This document shows, piece after piece, positions 38,501 through 46,682 of a DNA stretch of 64,000 nucleotides. A program made the translations under genes and the position numbers. The notes under the pieces are model-generated. The model saw nothing but the letters and a program-made list of their open reading frames with translations. It searched no databases and was not told the DNA's origin. How positions within the stretch are numbered: the first letter of the stretch is position 1; every line of letters begins with the position of its first letter. Source of the DNA: Vibrio sp. 10N (GTDB taxonomy: Bacteria > Pseudomonadota > Gammaproteobacteria > Enterobacterales > Vibrionaceae); the NCBI RefSeq assembly GCF_036245475.1, contig NZ_BTPM01000001.1, positions 1 through 64,000 of the forward strand, in the 5' to 3' direction.

Positions 38501-38699
38501 AAGGCTGAGTAATAAAGCCCTGGATCAGGTCGGCACTGGCACCGTAGTAGCTGGTTGTCACAGTGACAACCGTATTCGTCATTTCTGGGTATTCACGTAC
38601 CTGCATTTTGAATACTGCTTGTAAACCAAGCAGGGCAATCAAAAAGCTGATCGATACCGCAAGAACAGGACGTTTTATGAAAATATCAGTAAAACGCAT
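35583..38699 (-). CDS. vexB: RND efflux pump inner-membrane transporter (VexB-like)
   Basis: This is the proton-driven trimeric RND pump of a tripartite efflux system. The 1,038-residue protein has the 12-helix, two-large-loop plan: N-terminal MRFTDIFIKRPVLAVSISF, central VLAIGLVVDDAIVVLENVDRH with the proton-relay aspartate pair, and a second helical block ending VVAGLAIGTLFTLFVLPVIY. It follows the adaptor by 11 bases, in a regulator-adaptor-pump operon. The neighbourhood (ilvC, ilvY, rep) is that of V. cholerae vexRAB, which exports bile acids and detergents. The symbol rests on this synteny and could be wrong for substrate range. Confidence 0.9.
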   Translation of the reverse strand: MRFTDIFIKRPVLAVSISFLIALLGLQAVFKMQVREYPEMTNTVVTVTTSYYGASADLIQGFITQPLEQAVAQADNIDYMTSQSVLGKSTITVNMKLNTDPNAALSDILAKTNSVRSQLPKESEDPTVTMSTGSTTAVLYIGFTSDELASSQITDYLERVINPQLFTVNGVSKVDMYGGMKYALRVWLDPLKMAALKMTAADVMNVLNANNYQSATGQATGEFVLYNGNADTQVSNTDELKNLVVSSSDGQVIRLGDIAKVTLEKSHDVYRASANGQEAVVAAINAAPSANPINIAADVLALLPQLEKNLPSNIKMNVMYDSTVAINESIQEVIKTILEAALIVLVVITLFLGSFRAVLIPIVTIPLSLIGVAMVMQAIGFSWNLMTLLAMVLAIGLVVDDAIVVLENVDRHIKLGESPFRAAIIGTREIAVPVIAMTLTLGAVYAPIALMGGITGSLFKEFALTLAGSVFVSGIVALTLSPMMCSKLLKANEEPSKFEQKVHHALDGMTNRYEKMLTAVMQHRPVVIGFAVIVFATLPVLFKFIPSELAPSEDKGVVMLMGTGPSNANLDYLQNTMNDVNKILSDQPEVAFAQVFTGVPNSNQAFGIASMVPWSQREASQAEVKNRVSALVSQVPGMAVTAFEMPELPGAGSGLPIQFVITTPNSFESLFTIATDIWSDVQQNAQFVYSTLDLNYDSATMKINIDKDMAGAYGVTMQDIGITLSAMMADGYVNRIDLNGRSYEVIPQVERKYRLNPESMNMYFVRSDDGQAIPLGSLISIDVVAEPRSLPHFNQLNSATVGAVPSPGVAMGDAIAWFESTAENKLPSGYNHDYMGEARQYVTEGSALYATFGLALAIIFLVLAIQFESIKDPFVIMVSVPLAICGALIALAWGAATMNIYSQVGLITLVGLITKHGILICEVAKEEQLLHKKSKMEAVMEAAKVRLRPILMTTAAMIAGLIPLMYATGAGAAQRFSIGIVIVAGLAIGTLFTLFVLPVIYTYLAERHKPLPVFVEDKDLEKIARVDEASAACKENRV

Positions 38700-38710
38700 T
38701 TTGCCTCCAA

Positions 38711-39817
38711 TTACAGCATCGGTGTCTCAGCAGGTGGGACGGTTGCATCGCTTTCCACCACTTTGACTTTTACATCGTTACTCAGACGAACCTGGCCAGA
38801 GGTAACAATGATGTCATCTGGGTTAACGCCTTCTAAGATGTGCGCGATGTCACCTGTACGCTCGCCGACTTTAATTACTTGTTGTTTAACGCGTTTTTCG
38901 CCATCAACGTCAGTCACGACATACACGTTGTCGCCGTATAGCGTAAACGTGATCGCGGTTTGCGGCAGCGTTACTTGGTTTTCTAGCTTAGGCAGAATGA
39001 TGTTAGCGCGAGCGAACATACCACTACGCAGTTTGCCATCGTTATTTGGAATATCCGCTTGAACTTGGATCAGACCACTTTGGATGCTAACCGCAGGCTC
39101 AATAGCAGAGATAGAGCCTTTAAATGGCTGGTTTGGATACGCGTCAACAAAGATATCAACATCTTGGCCAATAGAAATGCGTGAGAAATCGGTTTGAGGA
39201 ACCGTGAAACGCAGCTTCATTAGGCTAGTGTCTTCAAGGCGAACGATGTCGTCACTTGGCTGTAGGTATTGGCCTAGGAATACGTTACGGATGCCCACGA
39301 CACCAGAAAACGGCGCTTTGATCTCACGGCGGTCAATCTGAGCTTTCAAGCTTTCGATGTCAGCAGATAGAGAGAAGTAGCTCGCTTCAGCATCATCGTA
39401 AGCTTCACGAGAGATAGAGCCTTTCTTGTAAAGACCTTGGTAACGCTCGTATTTTGCTTTCGCTGCAGGAAGACGCGCTTGCGAACTCTTGAGGTTGGCT
39501 TTTTCTACGTCTGAATCCAGAGATACAAGTAGCTGATCTTTTTCAACCATAGAGCCCGATGCAAACGAGATATTGCTGATCACACCGCTCGTTTCTGAAG
39601 TCAGTGTGACACCTTGGTTCGGTTCTACGAAACCAATCGCTTCGATAACCGGTACCCAATCTACAGGTTTAACGGTGGTCACGGTGACTGGAAACTCAGG
39701 CTCCGGGCGGTTAGCTAAATACTCAGCAATTTTCTGTTGCTTGAACAGGTTGAAACCTATCACACTGCCGAACAGCAGTACTGCGATAAGTAGCATGAAA
39801 AATGTCCACTTTTTCAT
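38711..39817 (-). CDS. vexA: RND efflux periplasmic adaptor (VexA-like)
   Basis: This membrane-fusion protein links the RND pump to an outer-membrane channel; no TolC-type channel gene is nearby. The 368-residue protein is anchored by one N-terminal helix (residues about 5-24) with no lipobox. It has split biotinyl/lipoyl segments (TLTSETSGVISNISF, REIKAPFSGVVGIRNVFLGQ), a short alpha-hairpin between them and a beta-barrel region. It lies 18 bases after the TetR gene. Confidence 0.92.
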   Translation of the reverse strand: MKKWTFFMLLIAVLLFGSVIGFNLFKQQKIAEYLANRPEPEFPVTVTTVKPVDWVPVIEAIGFVEPNQGVTLTSETSGVISNISFASGSMVEKDQLLVSLDSDVEKANLKSSQARLPAAKAKYERYQGLYKKGSISREAYDDAEASYFSLSADIESLKAQIDRREIKAPFSGVVGIRNVFLGQYLQPSDDIVRLEDTSLMKLRFTVPQTDFSRISIGQDVDIFVDAYPNQPFKGSISAIEPAVSIQSGLIQVQADIPNNDGKLRSGMFARANIILPKLENQVTLPQTAITFTLYGDNVYVVTDVDGEKRVKQQVIKVGERTGDIAHILEGVNPDDIIVTSGQVRLSNDVKVKVVESDATVPPAETPML

Positions 39818-39835
39818 TCTAACGAGAACTCCACA

Positions 39836-40417
39836 TTAGTGTTTTATTATTGCATCCCAACTTGCTTCAATCGCTGCTTCCAACGATGCATCATCAAGTT
39901 GATACAGACCCAGAGCATGCTTGCGAGCAAGTGATACGCTTGCCTCTAAGCTTAGTCCAGACAGAATTTCATTATCGAGGTTTTTGAAAACCCCTTGTTT
40001 CTTTCCTTCGTTGAATAAGTTGTCCACTTTGGCAAACATTTTTCGTTCTTGTTCCCGAGCAGAACAACAATTTTTTGAAGGAATAGAATCATATTGAGCG
40101 CGAGTCTTTAACGAATTGATATTCGATGCAGCGATTCGCCATATATTTAGCCACATGGTTCGGTACTGTTCTTTTAGTGGTTTGTCCGCATCGACGCCAG
40201 CTTGAACTGCTTTGGCCATACGGGCGACGACATAAAGTCGCAGCTCCTCTAACAAGTGGTCTTTGTCATCAAAGTAGCGATAAATGGTGCCCGCTGCGAC
40301 GCCAGCGGCATTCGCTAACTTTTGCATCGACACCCCTTGAATCCCAAATTCAGCAACCATTTTTTCTGCTGCTTCGAGGATTTGTTGGCGTTTATCACCG
40401 CTTTTCATTGTTGTCAT
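39836..40417 (-). CDS. vexR: TetR-family repressor of the efflux operon (VexR-like)
   Basis: A TetR-type regulator of about 193 residues, first gene of the efflux operon. The helix-turn-helix is visible in MQKLANAAGVAAGTIYRYFDDKDHL. The start is uncertain: the frame opens at 40453 inside the operator palindrome, with ATGs at 40417 and 40408; I chose 40417 because GGATGG lies shortly before it. It probably represses its own operon and is released by pump substrates. The ligand-binding half contains an unusual CCSAREQE segment with two cysteines. Confidence 0.9.
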   Translation of the reverse strand: MTTMKSGDKRQQILEAAEKMVAEFGIQGVSMQKLANAAGVAAGTIYRYFDDKDHLLEELRLYVVARMAKAVQAGVDADKPLKEQYRTMWLNIWRIAASNINSLKTRAQYDSIPSKNCCSAREQERKMFAKVDNLFNEGKKQGVFKNLDNEILSGLSLEASVSLARKHALGLYQLDDASLEAAIEASWDAIIKH

Positions 40418-40430
40418 AAGCCATCCAACC

Positions 40431-40456
40431 ATAATGAATGAACGTTCATTCATTAT
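40431..40456. promoter_or_regulatory. Operator palindrome upstream of vexR
   Basis: ATAATGAATGAAC (40431-40443) is followed immediately by its exact reverse complement GTTCATTCATTAT (40444-40456). TGAATGA..TCATTCA half-sites are typical of TetR/AcrR family operators. It overlaps the region just before the vexR start, so bound repressor would block the whole operon. Confidence 0.85.
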
Positions 40457-40594
40457 AGATCAACATAGGTGCATACGTGCAACTTATTTTTAATCACTAT
40501 TCTATAAAAGTTAAAAACTCTTACAGAGCGTGGCATTGTCGCCAGTAGCAGTCTATTATGTGCGCGTTACAAGTCGTGAGTAGTGAGCACATCA

Positions 40595-42613
40595 ATGAAG
40601 CTAAATCCGCAGCAAGATATGGCGGTTAAATACGTCTCTGGTCCATGTCTGGTTCTCGCTGGTGCCGGGTCGGGTAAAACCCGCGTGATAACTAATAAGA
40701 TAGCCTACCTAGTTCAAAACTGCGGGTATAAGGCGCGAAATATTGCCGCCGTGACTTTTACTAATAAAGCGGCGCGCGAAATGAAAGAGCGTGTCGGGCA
40801 AACTCTTGGCAAAAATGAGTCAAAGGGCTTGATGGTTTCGACCTTTCACACTATGGGCCTGAATATCATTCGCCGTGAGTACAAAGCGTTGGGGTTAAAG
40901 GCGGGCTTCTCGCTGTTTGATGATCAAGACCAAATGGCGCTACTCAAAGAGCTGACCGAAAAGCAGCTTGATGGTGATAAAGATTTGTTGCGCTCGCTAC
41001 TGAGTTCAATTTCGAACTGGAAAAACGACATGCTCACTCCTGAGCAGGTCAAAGGCAGTGCGCGATCTGAGCAAGAGCAGTTATTTGCTTACTGCTTTGA
41101 GATGTATCAAATCCAGATGAAGGCCTACAATGCGCTCGATTTTGATGATCTGATTGCGCTCCCGGTGATTCTGCTCAAAACCAATCAAGAGGTGCGCGAA
41201 CGCTGGCAAAAACGCATTCAGTATTTGCTGGTGGATGAATACCAAGATACCAACACCAGTCAGTACGAGCTGGTTAAGTTACTTGTTGGTGAGCGAGCAC
41301 GTTTTACCGTGGTAGGTGATGACGACCAGTCTATCTATTCATGGCGTGGTGCTAAGCCTCAGAACTTGGTATTGCTTAACAAAGACTTTCCAAATCTGAA
41401 AGCGGTCATGCTGGAGCAAAACTATCGTTCAACGAGTCGAATTCTGCGTGCGGCGAATATCTTGATTGCTAATAACCCGCACGTATTTGAGAAATCACTG
41501 TTCTCGGAGATCCCTGATGGTGAAAAGCTCAAGGTACTTAAAGCCAAGAATGAAGAGCATGAGGCAGAGCGCGTCACGGGGGAGCTCATTGCACACCGCT
41601 TTGTTAATCGCACCGATTATCGTGATTATGCTGTCTTATATAGAGGCAACCATCAGTCGCGTTTGATTGAGAAGGCGCTGATGCAAAACCGAGTCCCATA
41701 TAAGATCTCTGGTGGTACCTCGTTTTTTGCCCGTGCAGAAATTAAAGACATCATGGCGTACCTGCGTGTGTTGGTGAACCCTGATGATGACAATGCGTTC
41801 TTGCGCATCGTCAATACGCCGCGCCGAGAAATTGGACCGGCGACGTTAGAAAAACTCGGCAGCTACGCCAACATGCGTGGCAAGAGCTTGTTTGAGGCCA
41901 GTTTCGAGTTAGGGCTAGAGCAACACTTAACAGGCCGAGGTCTTGAGAATCTGCGTCGCTTTACCCAATGGATAGTGACCATCGGCGATAATGCCGAGCG
42001 TGGTAACACGGTCGAAGCTGTGCGCGCCTTGGTTCGTGATATTAATTACGAAGACTGGCTCTACGAGACCTCATCAAGCGCAAAAGCGGCAGAAATGCGT
42101 ATGAAGAACGTGTCGGATCTTTACTCATGGATTGTCGCAGACCTAGAAGGTGACAATTACGATAAAGAAGAGAAGACACTGAAAGAAGTGGTTCAGCGTC
42201 TTACTTTGCGTGACATGATGGAGCGCGGTGAAGAAGAAGATGACAGCGACGCCGTTCAACTCATGACGCTGCATGCTTCCAAAGGTCTGGAGTTTCCTTA
42301 TGTCTATCTGATTGGCTCAGAAGAGGGGATTTTGCCGCATCAAACCAGTATTGATGAGGACAATGTCGAGGAAGAGCGCCGTCTTATGTACGTAGGCATC
42401 ACCCGGGCACAAAAAGAGCTGACATTTACCATCTGTAAAGAGCGTCGCCAGTTTGGTGAGCTCATCAAGCCCGAGCATAGTCGCTTCCTAGACGAACTCC
42501 CATTTGATGATGTCGACTGGGAGCAATCTAAAAAGCCAGTCTCTGCAGAAGAGCGGATGCAAAAAGGCCAAGCGCATATCGCTAATATTCGTGCGATGTT
42601 CAATAAGAAGTAA
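40595..42613 (+). CDS. rep: ATP-dependent DNA helicase Rep
   Basis: Rep is a 3'-5' superfamily 1A helicase that travels with the replisome and clears protein blocks. The start at 40595 ([14 protein letters not shown]) aligns with E. coli Rep; a GTG four codons upstream also opens the frame. The 672-residue protein has motif I AGAGSGKT (22-29), [10 protein letters not shown], motif [10 protein letters not shown], motif [28 protein letters not shown] motif V (here [12 protein letters not shown]) and [10 protein letters not shown]. Similarity to E. coli covers the full length. Confidence 0.97.
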   Translation: MKLNPQQDMAVKYVSGPCLVLAGAGSGKTRVITNKIAYLVQNCGYKARNIAAVTFTNKAAREMKERVGQTLGKNESKGLMVSTFHTMGLNIIRREYKALGLKAGFSLFDDQDQMALLKELTEKQLDGDKDLLRSLLSSISNWKNDMLTPEQVKGSARSEQEQLFAYCFEMYQIQMKAYNALDFDDLIALPVILLKTNQEVRERWQKRIQYLLVDEYQDTNTSQYELVKLLVGERARFTVVGDDDQSIYSWRGAKPQNLVLLNKDFPNLKAVMLEQNYRSTSRILRAANILIANNPHVFEKSLFSEIPDGEKLKVLKAKNEEHEAERVTGELIAHRFVNRTDYRDYAVLYRGNHQSRLIEKALMQNRVPYKISGGTSFFARAEIKDIMAYLRVLVNPDDDNAFLRIVNTPRREIGPATLEKLGSYANMRGKSLFEASFELGLEQHLTGRGLENLRRFTQWIVTIGDNAERGNTVEAVRALVRDINYEDWLYETSSSAKAAEMRMKNVSDLYSWIVADLEGDNYDKEEKTLKEVVQRLTLRDMMERGEEEDDSDAVQLMTLHASKGLEFPYVYLIGSEEGILPHQTSIDEDNVEEERRLMYVGITRAQKELTFTICKERRQFGELIKPEHSRFLDELPFDDVDWEQSKKPVSAEERMQKGQAHIANIRAMFNKK

Positions 42614-42622
42614 CGACAATTT

Positions 42623-42685
42623 GCACTCTATATAAAGAAGGGGCTCACTAACTAGTGAGCCCCTTCTTTATATAGAGTGCTTTTT
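42623..42685. terminator. Exceptionally long perfect hairpin between rep and cytochrome c5
   Basis: The 28 bases at 42623-42650 are exactly complementary, in reverse, to 42653-42680, leaving two bases between the arms. A TTTTT follows on the plus strand. The GGGGCTCACTA / TAGTGAGCCCC core would serve as terminator for both convergent genes. The arms are much longer than termination requires. Confidence 0.85.
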
Positions 42686-42690
42686 CTGAA

Positions 42691-43104
42691 TTACAGACCG
42701 GCAATCATGTGCTCGATAGCATCGATGATTTCTTGATCCGAACAATCCATACAAGAGCCTTTTGCTGGCATCGCGTTAAAGCCGTTGATAGCGTGATCCG
42801 CTAACACGTCTTTACCTTGAGCAATACGCGGTGCCCAATCACCAGCGTCACCTGTTTTCGGTGCGCCACTGACGCCAATAGAGTGACACGCGGTACAGAA
42901 GGTGTTGTAAACAGTAGCACCATCACGTGGGCCTGTAGGTTCTGCTACAACAGGCTCGCTACCGGCTAAGTAAACGCCACCAACAGGTTTAATACGCTCT
43001 GCGATAGCGTCATATTCTTCTTGGCTCACATCCGCTGCAAAAGAGGCAGTAGAAAAAGTTAGTGCAGCGACCAACACAGTTAAGATTCGACGAGACATAT
43101 CCAT
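42691..43104 (-). CDS. Cytochrome c5-family monoheme protein
   Basis: A secreted electron carrier, probably periplasmic. The start at 43104 gives 137 residues with a Sec signal peptide ending near ASFA-ADV (residue 23). The single heme site is CTACH (C70, C73, H74), with a likely methionine ligand in NAMPAKG (112). A further cysteine pair, C118 and C121, probably forms the disulfide typical of c5. It is a single gene convergent with rep. Partner oxidase or reductase is not nearby. Confidence 0.9.
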   Translation of the reverse strand: MDMSRRILTVLVAALTFSTASFAADVSQEEYDAIAERIKPVGGVYLAGSEPVVAEPTGPRDGATVYNTFCTACHSIGVSGAPKTGDAGDWAPRIAQGKDVLADHAINGFNAMPAKGSCMDCSDQEIIDAIEHMIAGL

Positions 43105-43350
43105 TAAACTCACTTTACTATCCAACAAGGTAGCAAGTCGGTGCTTGCTATTCATTTATACGATTTTATTCTGCTTGCTGATCTAACGGCTGTTAAATCA
43201 ATGTAAACATTGGGTGATTATATCCTGTTAACTTGTTGCAATAAACCACAAGTTTTCAGCTTCACGGGGTGAATCACATCGTAAAGCTCGTATTTTCTGT
43301 ACCAAAGTGCTGAAAAAGACAACAAACGAGAAAAAAAGTTGAAAAAGTAC

Positions 43351-43379
43351 TTTACGACATAGTGTGATATCCGTATTAT
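43351..43379 (+). promoter_or_regulatory. Promoter of the tRNA cluster
   Basis: TTTACG (43351-43356) and TATTAT (43374-43379) are 17 bases apart. A pyrimidine/GC-rich discriminator follows and the first tRNA starts 21 bases later. The 295-base gap before the cluster holds nothing else I can identify. Confidence 0.6.
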
Positions 43380-43400
43380 TCCCATCCGCCGATAGGGCAT

Positions 43401-43477
<77 letters not shown>

Positions 43478-43505
43478 TCCGGATATAATATTGGCAAAAC
43501 ATAAT

Positions 43506-43582
43506 GGTGGCTATAGCTCAGTTGGTAGAGCCCTGGATTGTGATTCCGGTGGTCGCGAGTTCGAATCTCGTTAGCCACCCCA
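43506..43582 (+). tRNA. tRNA-His (anticodon GTG), copy 1
   Basis: A 77-base tRNA including the extra 5' G(-1) that pairs with discriminator C73. Anticodon loop TTGTGAT; CCA encoded. The sequence is identical to copy 2 at 43771. Confidence 0.97.
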
Positions 43583-43650
43583 TTATTTCGGTGACTTTTG
43601 TCTCCTGTTTTGATTTAATCGAAACGAAATCGTTCTGAAAAGAACATCGT

Positions 43651-43727
<77 letters not shown>

Positions 43728-43770
43728 CTATTTCAGTTATCGTTATGAACGGTAACAAAACAAAATTTGT

Positions 43771-43847
43771 GGTGGCTATAGCTCAGTTGGTAGAGCCCTG
43801 GATTGTGATTCCGGTGGTCGCGAGTTCGAATCTCGTTAGCCACCCCA
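43771..43847 (+). tRNA. tRNA-His (anticodon GTG), copy 2
   Basis: An exact repeat of the tRNA-His at 43506, showing that the His-Pro unit was duplicated in tandem. Confidence 0.97.
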
Positions 43848-43913
43848 TTAATTTTGGTAGCACTTTCAAATTAAAGTGCTCCCCTTTACGTTGTTAAGCG
43901 TAATAAAAATTGT

Positions 43914-43990
<77 letters not shown>

Positions 43991-44000
43991 CCATTCGAAA

Positions 44001-44026
44001 GCCTCGTCGAAAGACGAGGCTTTTTT
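44001..44026 (+). terminator. Terminator of the tRNA cluster
   Basis: A perfect GCCTCGTC-GAAA-GACGAGGC hairpin with six T residues, nearly the same as the hairpin after tRNA-Trp. Confidence 0.9.
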
Positions 44027-44063
44027 CGTATGTAGCTTTGCAGTTTTTGAGGAAAGCTCATGC

Positions 44064-44174
44064 GAGTCGGGGGTCGGGAAGCCCAGTCCTCGAGTGTCGA
44101 ACCAATCGAATCCCCTTTTCACCGACCACTATTCAAAGGCCTTGTCGAAAGATGAGGCTTTTTTCGTATCTATC
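44064..44174 (+). pseudogene. Decayed tRNA-Pro 3' end with a second terminator copy
   Basis: TCGAATCCCCTTTTCACCGA at 44106-44125, followed by CCA, is a near copy of the tRNA-Pro T-arm and acceptor end. GGTCGGG upstream recalls the variable/T-arm region. It continues into a degraded copy of the terminator (GCCTTGTC-GAAA-GATGAGGC plus T-run, 44139-44164). The 5' half of the tRNA is unrecognisable, so this is a remnant of a third His-Pro-type copy or of an integration at the tRNA end. It should not give a functional tRNA. Confidence 0.75.
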
Positions 44175-44877
44175 ATTTAATACATTTGGAGATGTGCGTT
44201 GGCAGTGGGTAGAGCCTTCATGGTGGGCATTCTCGTGGGCGTTAATGGATAGAATGACGCTGTTGATAGATGTGTAAGTTGAGGTTTTTCAGGAGGTAAC
44301 TTGAACGACTAACTAGTTAAATGGTTGTGGATAGTGTGATGTGCTGCCTTTTTTGTGGATTGTAGAGTTATCTGAAAAATAGCGAGTTTGCTGAAAAGTA
44401 AATTTGTTTTACCTAGGCCTAGGGTGATGTTCTGAATTATTCATCAGCCTGAGTGGTTGCCCTAGTTAATGTGACTTAGATCTAGATAATACAACTACGG
44501 CAAACACAGTTACAAAACATTTGTTTCATTTGTGTTAAAACTATATGGGAATAACTATTCTATATCGTTTGGTGGTAAATGCTATGTAAAGTAACCCTTT
44601 TAGCGTTTTGTTGTGATCTCACCCTGTGAGAACGCGGTTTATTATCACTGTTTTGAATTTTGTATCACAATATTATATGTGCCTATTGTGCATAATTATT
44701 TACTACTAAGCCTTTACATAGAATTATTTTCGAATTTTTATACTATTTTTGTTGCTTTTCTGTGAAAGTTTTGCCAAATTGATGCCCTTGTAATTAGTCA
44801 GTAGAAAATGCTGTCTAAGAATGGATTCAATTTTTCAGACAGGGGCAGAAAACTGCCAAAGCAGTAGAGGTCTGGTA
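44175..44877. other. Long AT-rich gap before the peptide transporter operon
   Basis: About 700 bases with no supported gene. It contains the palindrome CCTAGGCCTAGG (44412-44423) and a small hairpin GGCAG-AAAA-CTGCC (44843-44856) close to the transporter start. Two TGTGA words at 44612 and 44625 are in direct, not inverted, orientation. The transporter promoter must lie here, but I cannot choose it. A regulatory RNA is possible but unsupported. Confidence 0.4.
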
Positions 44878-46596
44878 ATGTCATTATTAGAAGTTAAAGA
44901 TCTTCGTATCGAATACCCATCTCGCCATGGGGTACATGCCGCGGTTAAAAATTTGTCGTTCAATATTGAGCGCGGCGAAATTGTTGGTGTTGTGGGTGAG
45001 TCTGGTGCAGGTAAATCGACCGTAGGTAATGCGGTGATTGATTTGCTATCACCTCCAGGAACGATCGCTGGTGGCGAAGTGTTCTTGGATGGAGAGAAAA
45101 TCTCCGGTCTATCTCCTGAACAGATGCGAAAAGTTCGTGGCTCAAAAATCGGGTTTATTTTCCAAGACCCAATGACCTCACTTAATCCACTCTTCACGGT
45201 TGAGCAACAATTAAAAGAGACCATCCACGCCAATATGAAGGTGACGGATGAGCAGGCCTATGAGCGCTCGCTTAACCTAATGAAGCAAGTGGGTATTCCA
45301 CAACCAGAAAACCGTCTTAAACAATACCCACACCAGTTCTCTGGTGGTATGCGTCAGCGTGTGGTTATCGCTATCGCGTTAGCGGGTGAACCTGACCTAA
45401 TCATTGCTGATGAGCCAACCACGGCATTGGATGTATCAATTCAAGATCAAATCCTAGGTTTGATTCGCGAACTGTGCATCAAGAACAACGTGGGTTGTAT
45501 GCTAGTCACGCATGATATGGGTGTGGTTTCCAACGTAACTGACCGCGTAGCGGTAATGTATCGCGGTGACCTGGTGGAGTTTGGCGCGACTAAGAAAGTA
45601 CTGGGCGACCCAGATCACCCATACACACGCAGCCTGATTTCCGCGGTTCCTCGTTCAGACATGAAACTGGATCGCTTCCCACTGGTTAGCTACATCGAAG
45701 AAGCTCACGAAATGGAGCCGCTTGATGTGAAAAACCACTGGTTAGGTCAAAGCCAAGATCACCGTGACTACACAGGCCCACTTCTTAACGTAGAGAATGT
45801 AAACCTACGCTTTGTGACCAAAGATTCTTTGTTCGAAAGCCGTCGTGAGTATGTTCAAGCGTCTAATAATGTGAGCTTTGAAGTTCATGAGGGTGAGACA
45901 TTTGGTCTGGTAGGTGAGTCAGGTTCTGGTAAATCAACCATTGCTCGTGTTATTGCCGGTCTGTACGCACCAAACTCAGGTAAAGTGACCTTTGAGGGGA
46001 TCGACCTAACCTCGCTTAAGTCGGAGAAAGAACGTCGTCCGATGCGTCGTCAGATGCAGATGGTGTTCCAAAACCCGTACACCTCAATGAACCCGCGCAT
46101 GAAGATCTACGACATCATCGCCGAGCCTATTCGCTTCCACAAGCTGACGGCGAATGAGTCAGAAACCAAACAGATTGTTGAAGATCTGCTTGAGCACGTG
46201 GGCCTTGGTAAGATGGCGGGTGTGAAATATCCGCACGAGTTCTCAGGTGGTCAGCGTCAGCGTATCTCTATCGCTCGCGCACTAGCAACGCGTCCACGTC
46301 TATTGATTTGTGATGAGCCAACATCGGCACTGGATGTATCCGTTCAGGCGCAGATTTTGAACCTACTTAAAGATCTTCAGCAAGAGCTGAATCTCACCAT
46401 GCTGTTTATCAGTCACGACCTGCCGGTTATCCGTCAGATGTGTGACCGAGTGGGCGTAATGCAAATGGGTACGCTACTGGAAGTAGCACCGACTGAACAA
46501 TTGTTTACCGACCCACAGCATGAGTACAGCAAGCAACTGATTTCCTTGATGCCTGAATTTACAGGTTTAAGAGAAGATGTAGTAAAAACGGCGTAA
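44878..46596 (+). CDS. Peptide ABC transporter, fused double ATPase
   Basis: This 572-residue protein carries two complete ABC ATPases in one chain, doing the job of the separate DppD/DppF or OppD/OppF subunits. The start at 44878 (MSLLEVKDLRIEYPSRHG) has AGAGG upstream; the frame opens 19 codons earlier. Domain 1 has GESGAGKST, SGGMRQR and DEPTTALD. Domain 2 has GESGSGKST, SGGQRQR and DEPTSALD, and each domain has the oligopeptide-type C-terminal extension. It is first in the operon, ahead of the binding protein and two permeases, all on the same strand. Confidence 0.93.
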   Translation: MSLLEVKDLRIEYPSRHGVHAAVKNLSFNIERGEIVGVVGESGAGKSTVGNAVIDLLSPPGTIAGGEVFLDGEKISGLSPEQMRKVRGSKIGFIFQDPMTSLNPLFTVEQQLKETIHANMKVTDEQAYERSLNLMKQVGIPQPENRLKQYPHQFSGGMRQRVVIAIALAGEPDLIIADEPTTALDVSIQDQILGLIRELCIKNNVGCMLVTHDMGVVSNVTDRVAVMYRGDLVEFGATKKVLGDPDHPYTRSLISAVPRSDMKLDRFPLVSYIEEAHEMEPLDVKNHWLGQSQDHRDYTGPLLNVENVNLRFVTKDSLFESRREYVQASNNVSFEVHEGETFGLVGESGSGKSTIARVIAGLYAPNSGKVTFEGIDLTSLKSEKERRPMRRQMQMVFQNPYTSMNPRMKIYDIIAEPIRFHKLTANESETKQIVEDLLEHVGLGKMAGVKYPHEFSGGQRQRISIARALATRPRLLICDEPTSALDVSVQAQILNLLKDLQQELNLTMLFISHDLPVIRQMCDRVGVMQMGTLLEVAPTEQLFTDPQHEYSKQLISLMPEFTGLREDVVKTA

Positions 46597-46647
46597 GCCA
46601 AATAAGTTCCTTATCGGAAATATAAGCAGAAGCAAACACAACAAAAA

Positions 46648-46661
46648 GGGATCCGGATCCC
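46648..46661. repeat. Palindrome before the binding-protein gene
   Basis: GGGATCCGGATCCC is a perfect 14-base palindrome in the 86-base gap between the ATPase and binding-protein genes. It has no loop or T-tract, so it may be a protein site or an mRNA-processing signal. Confidence 0.4.
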
Positions 46662-46682
46662 CGCATGAAGGAGTTATGCATA

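Noticed and set aside
44611..44630. CRP site before the peptide transporter operon
   Set aside because: The two TGTGA words are direct repeats; the inverted TCACA half at the correct spacing is missing.
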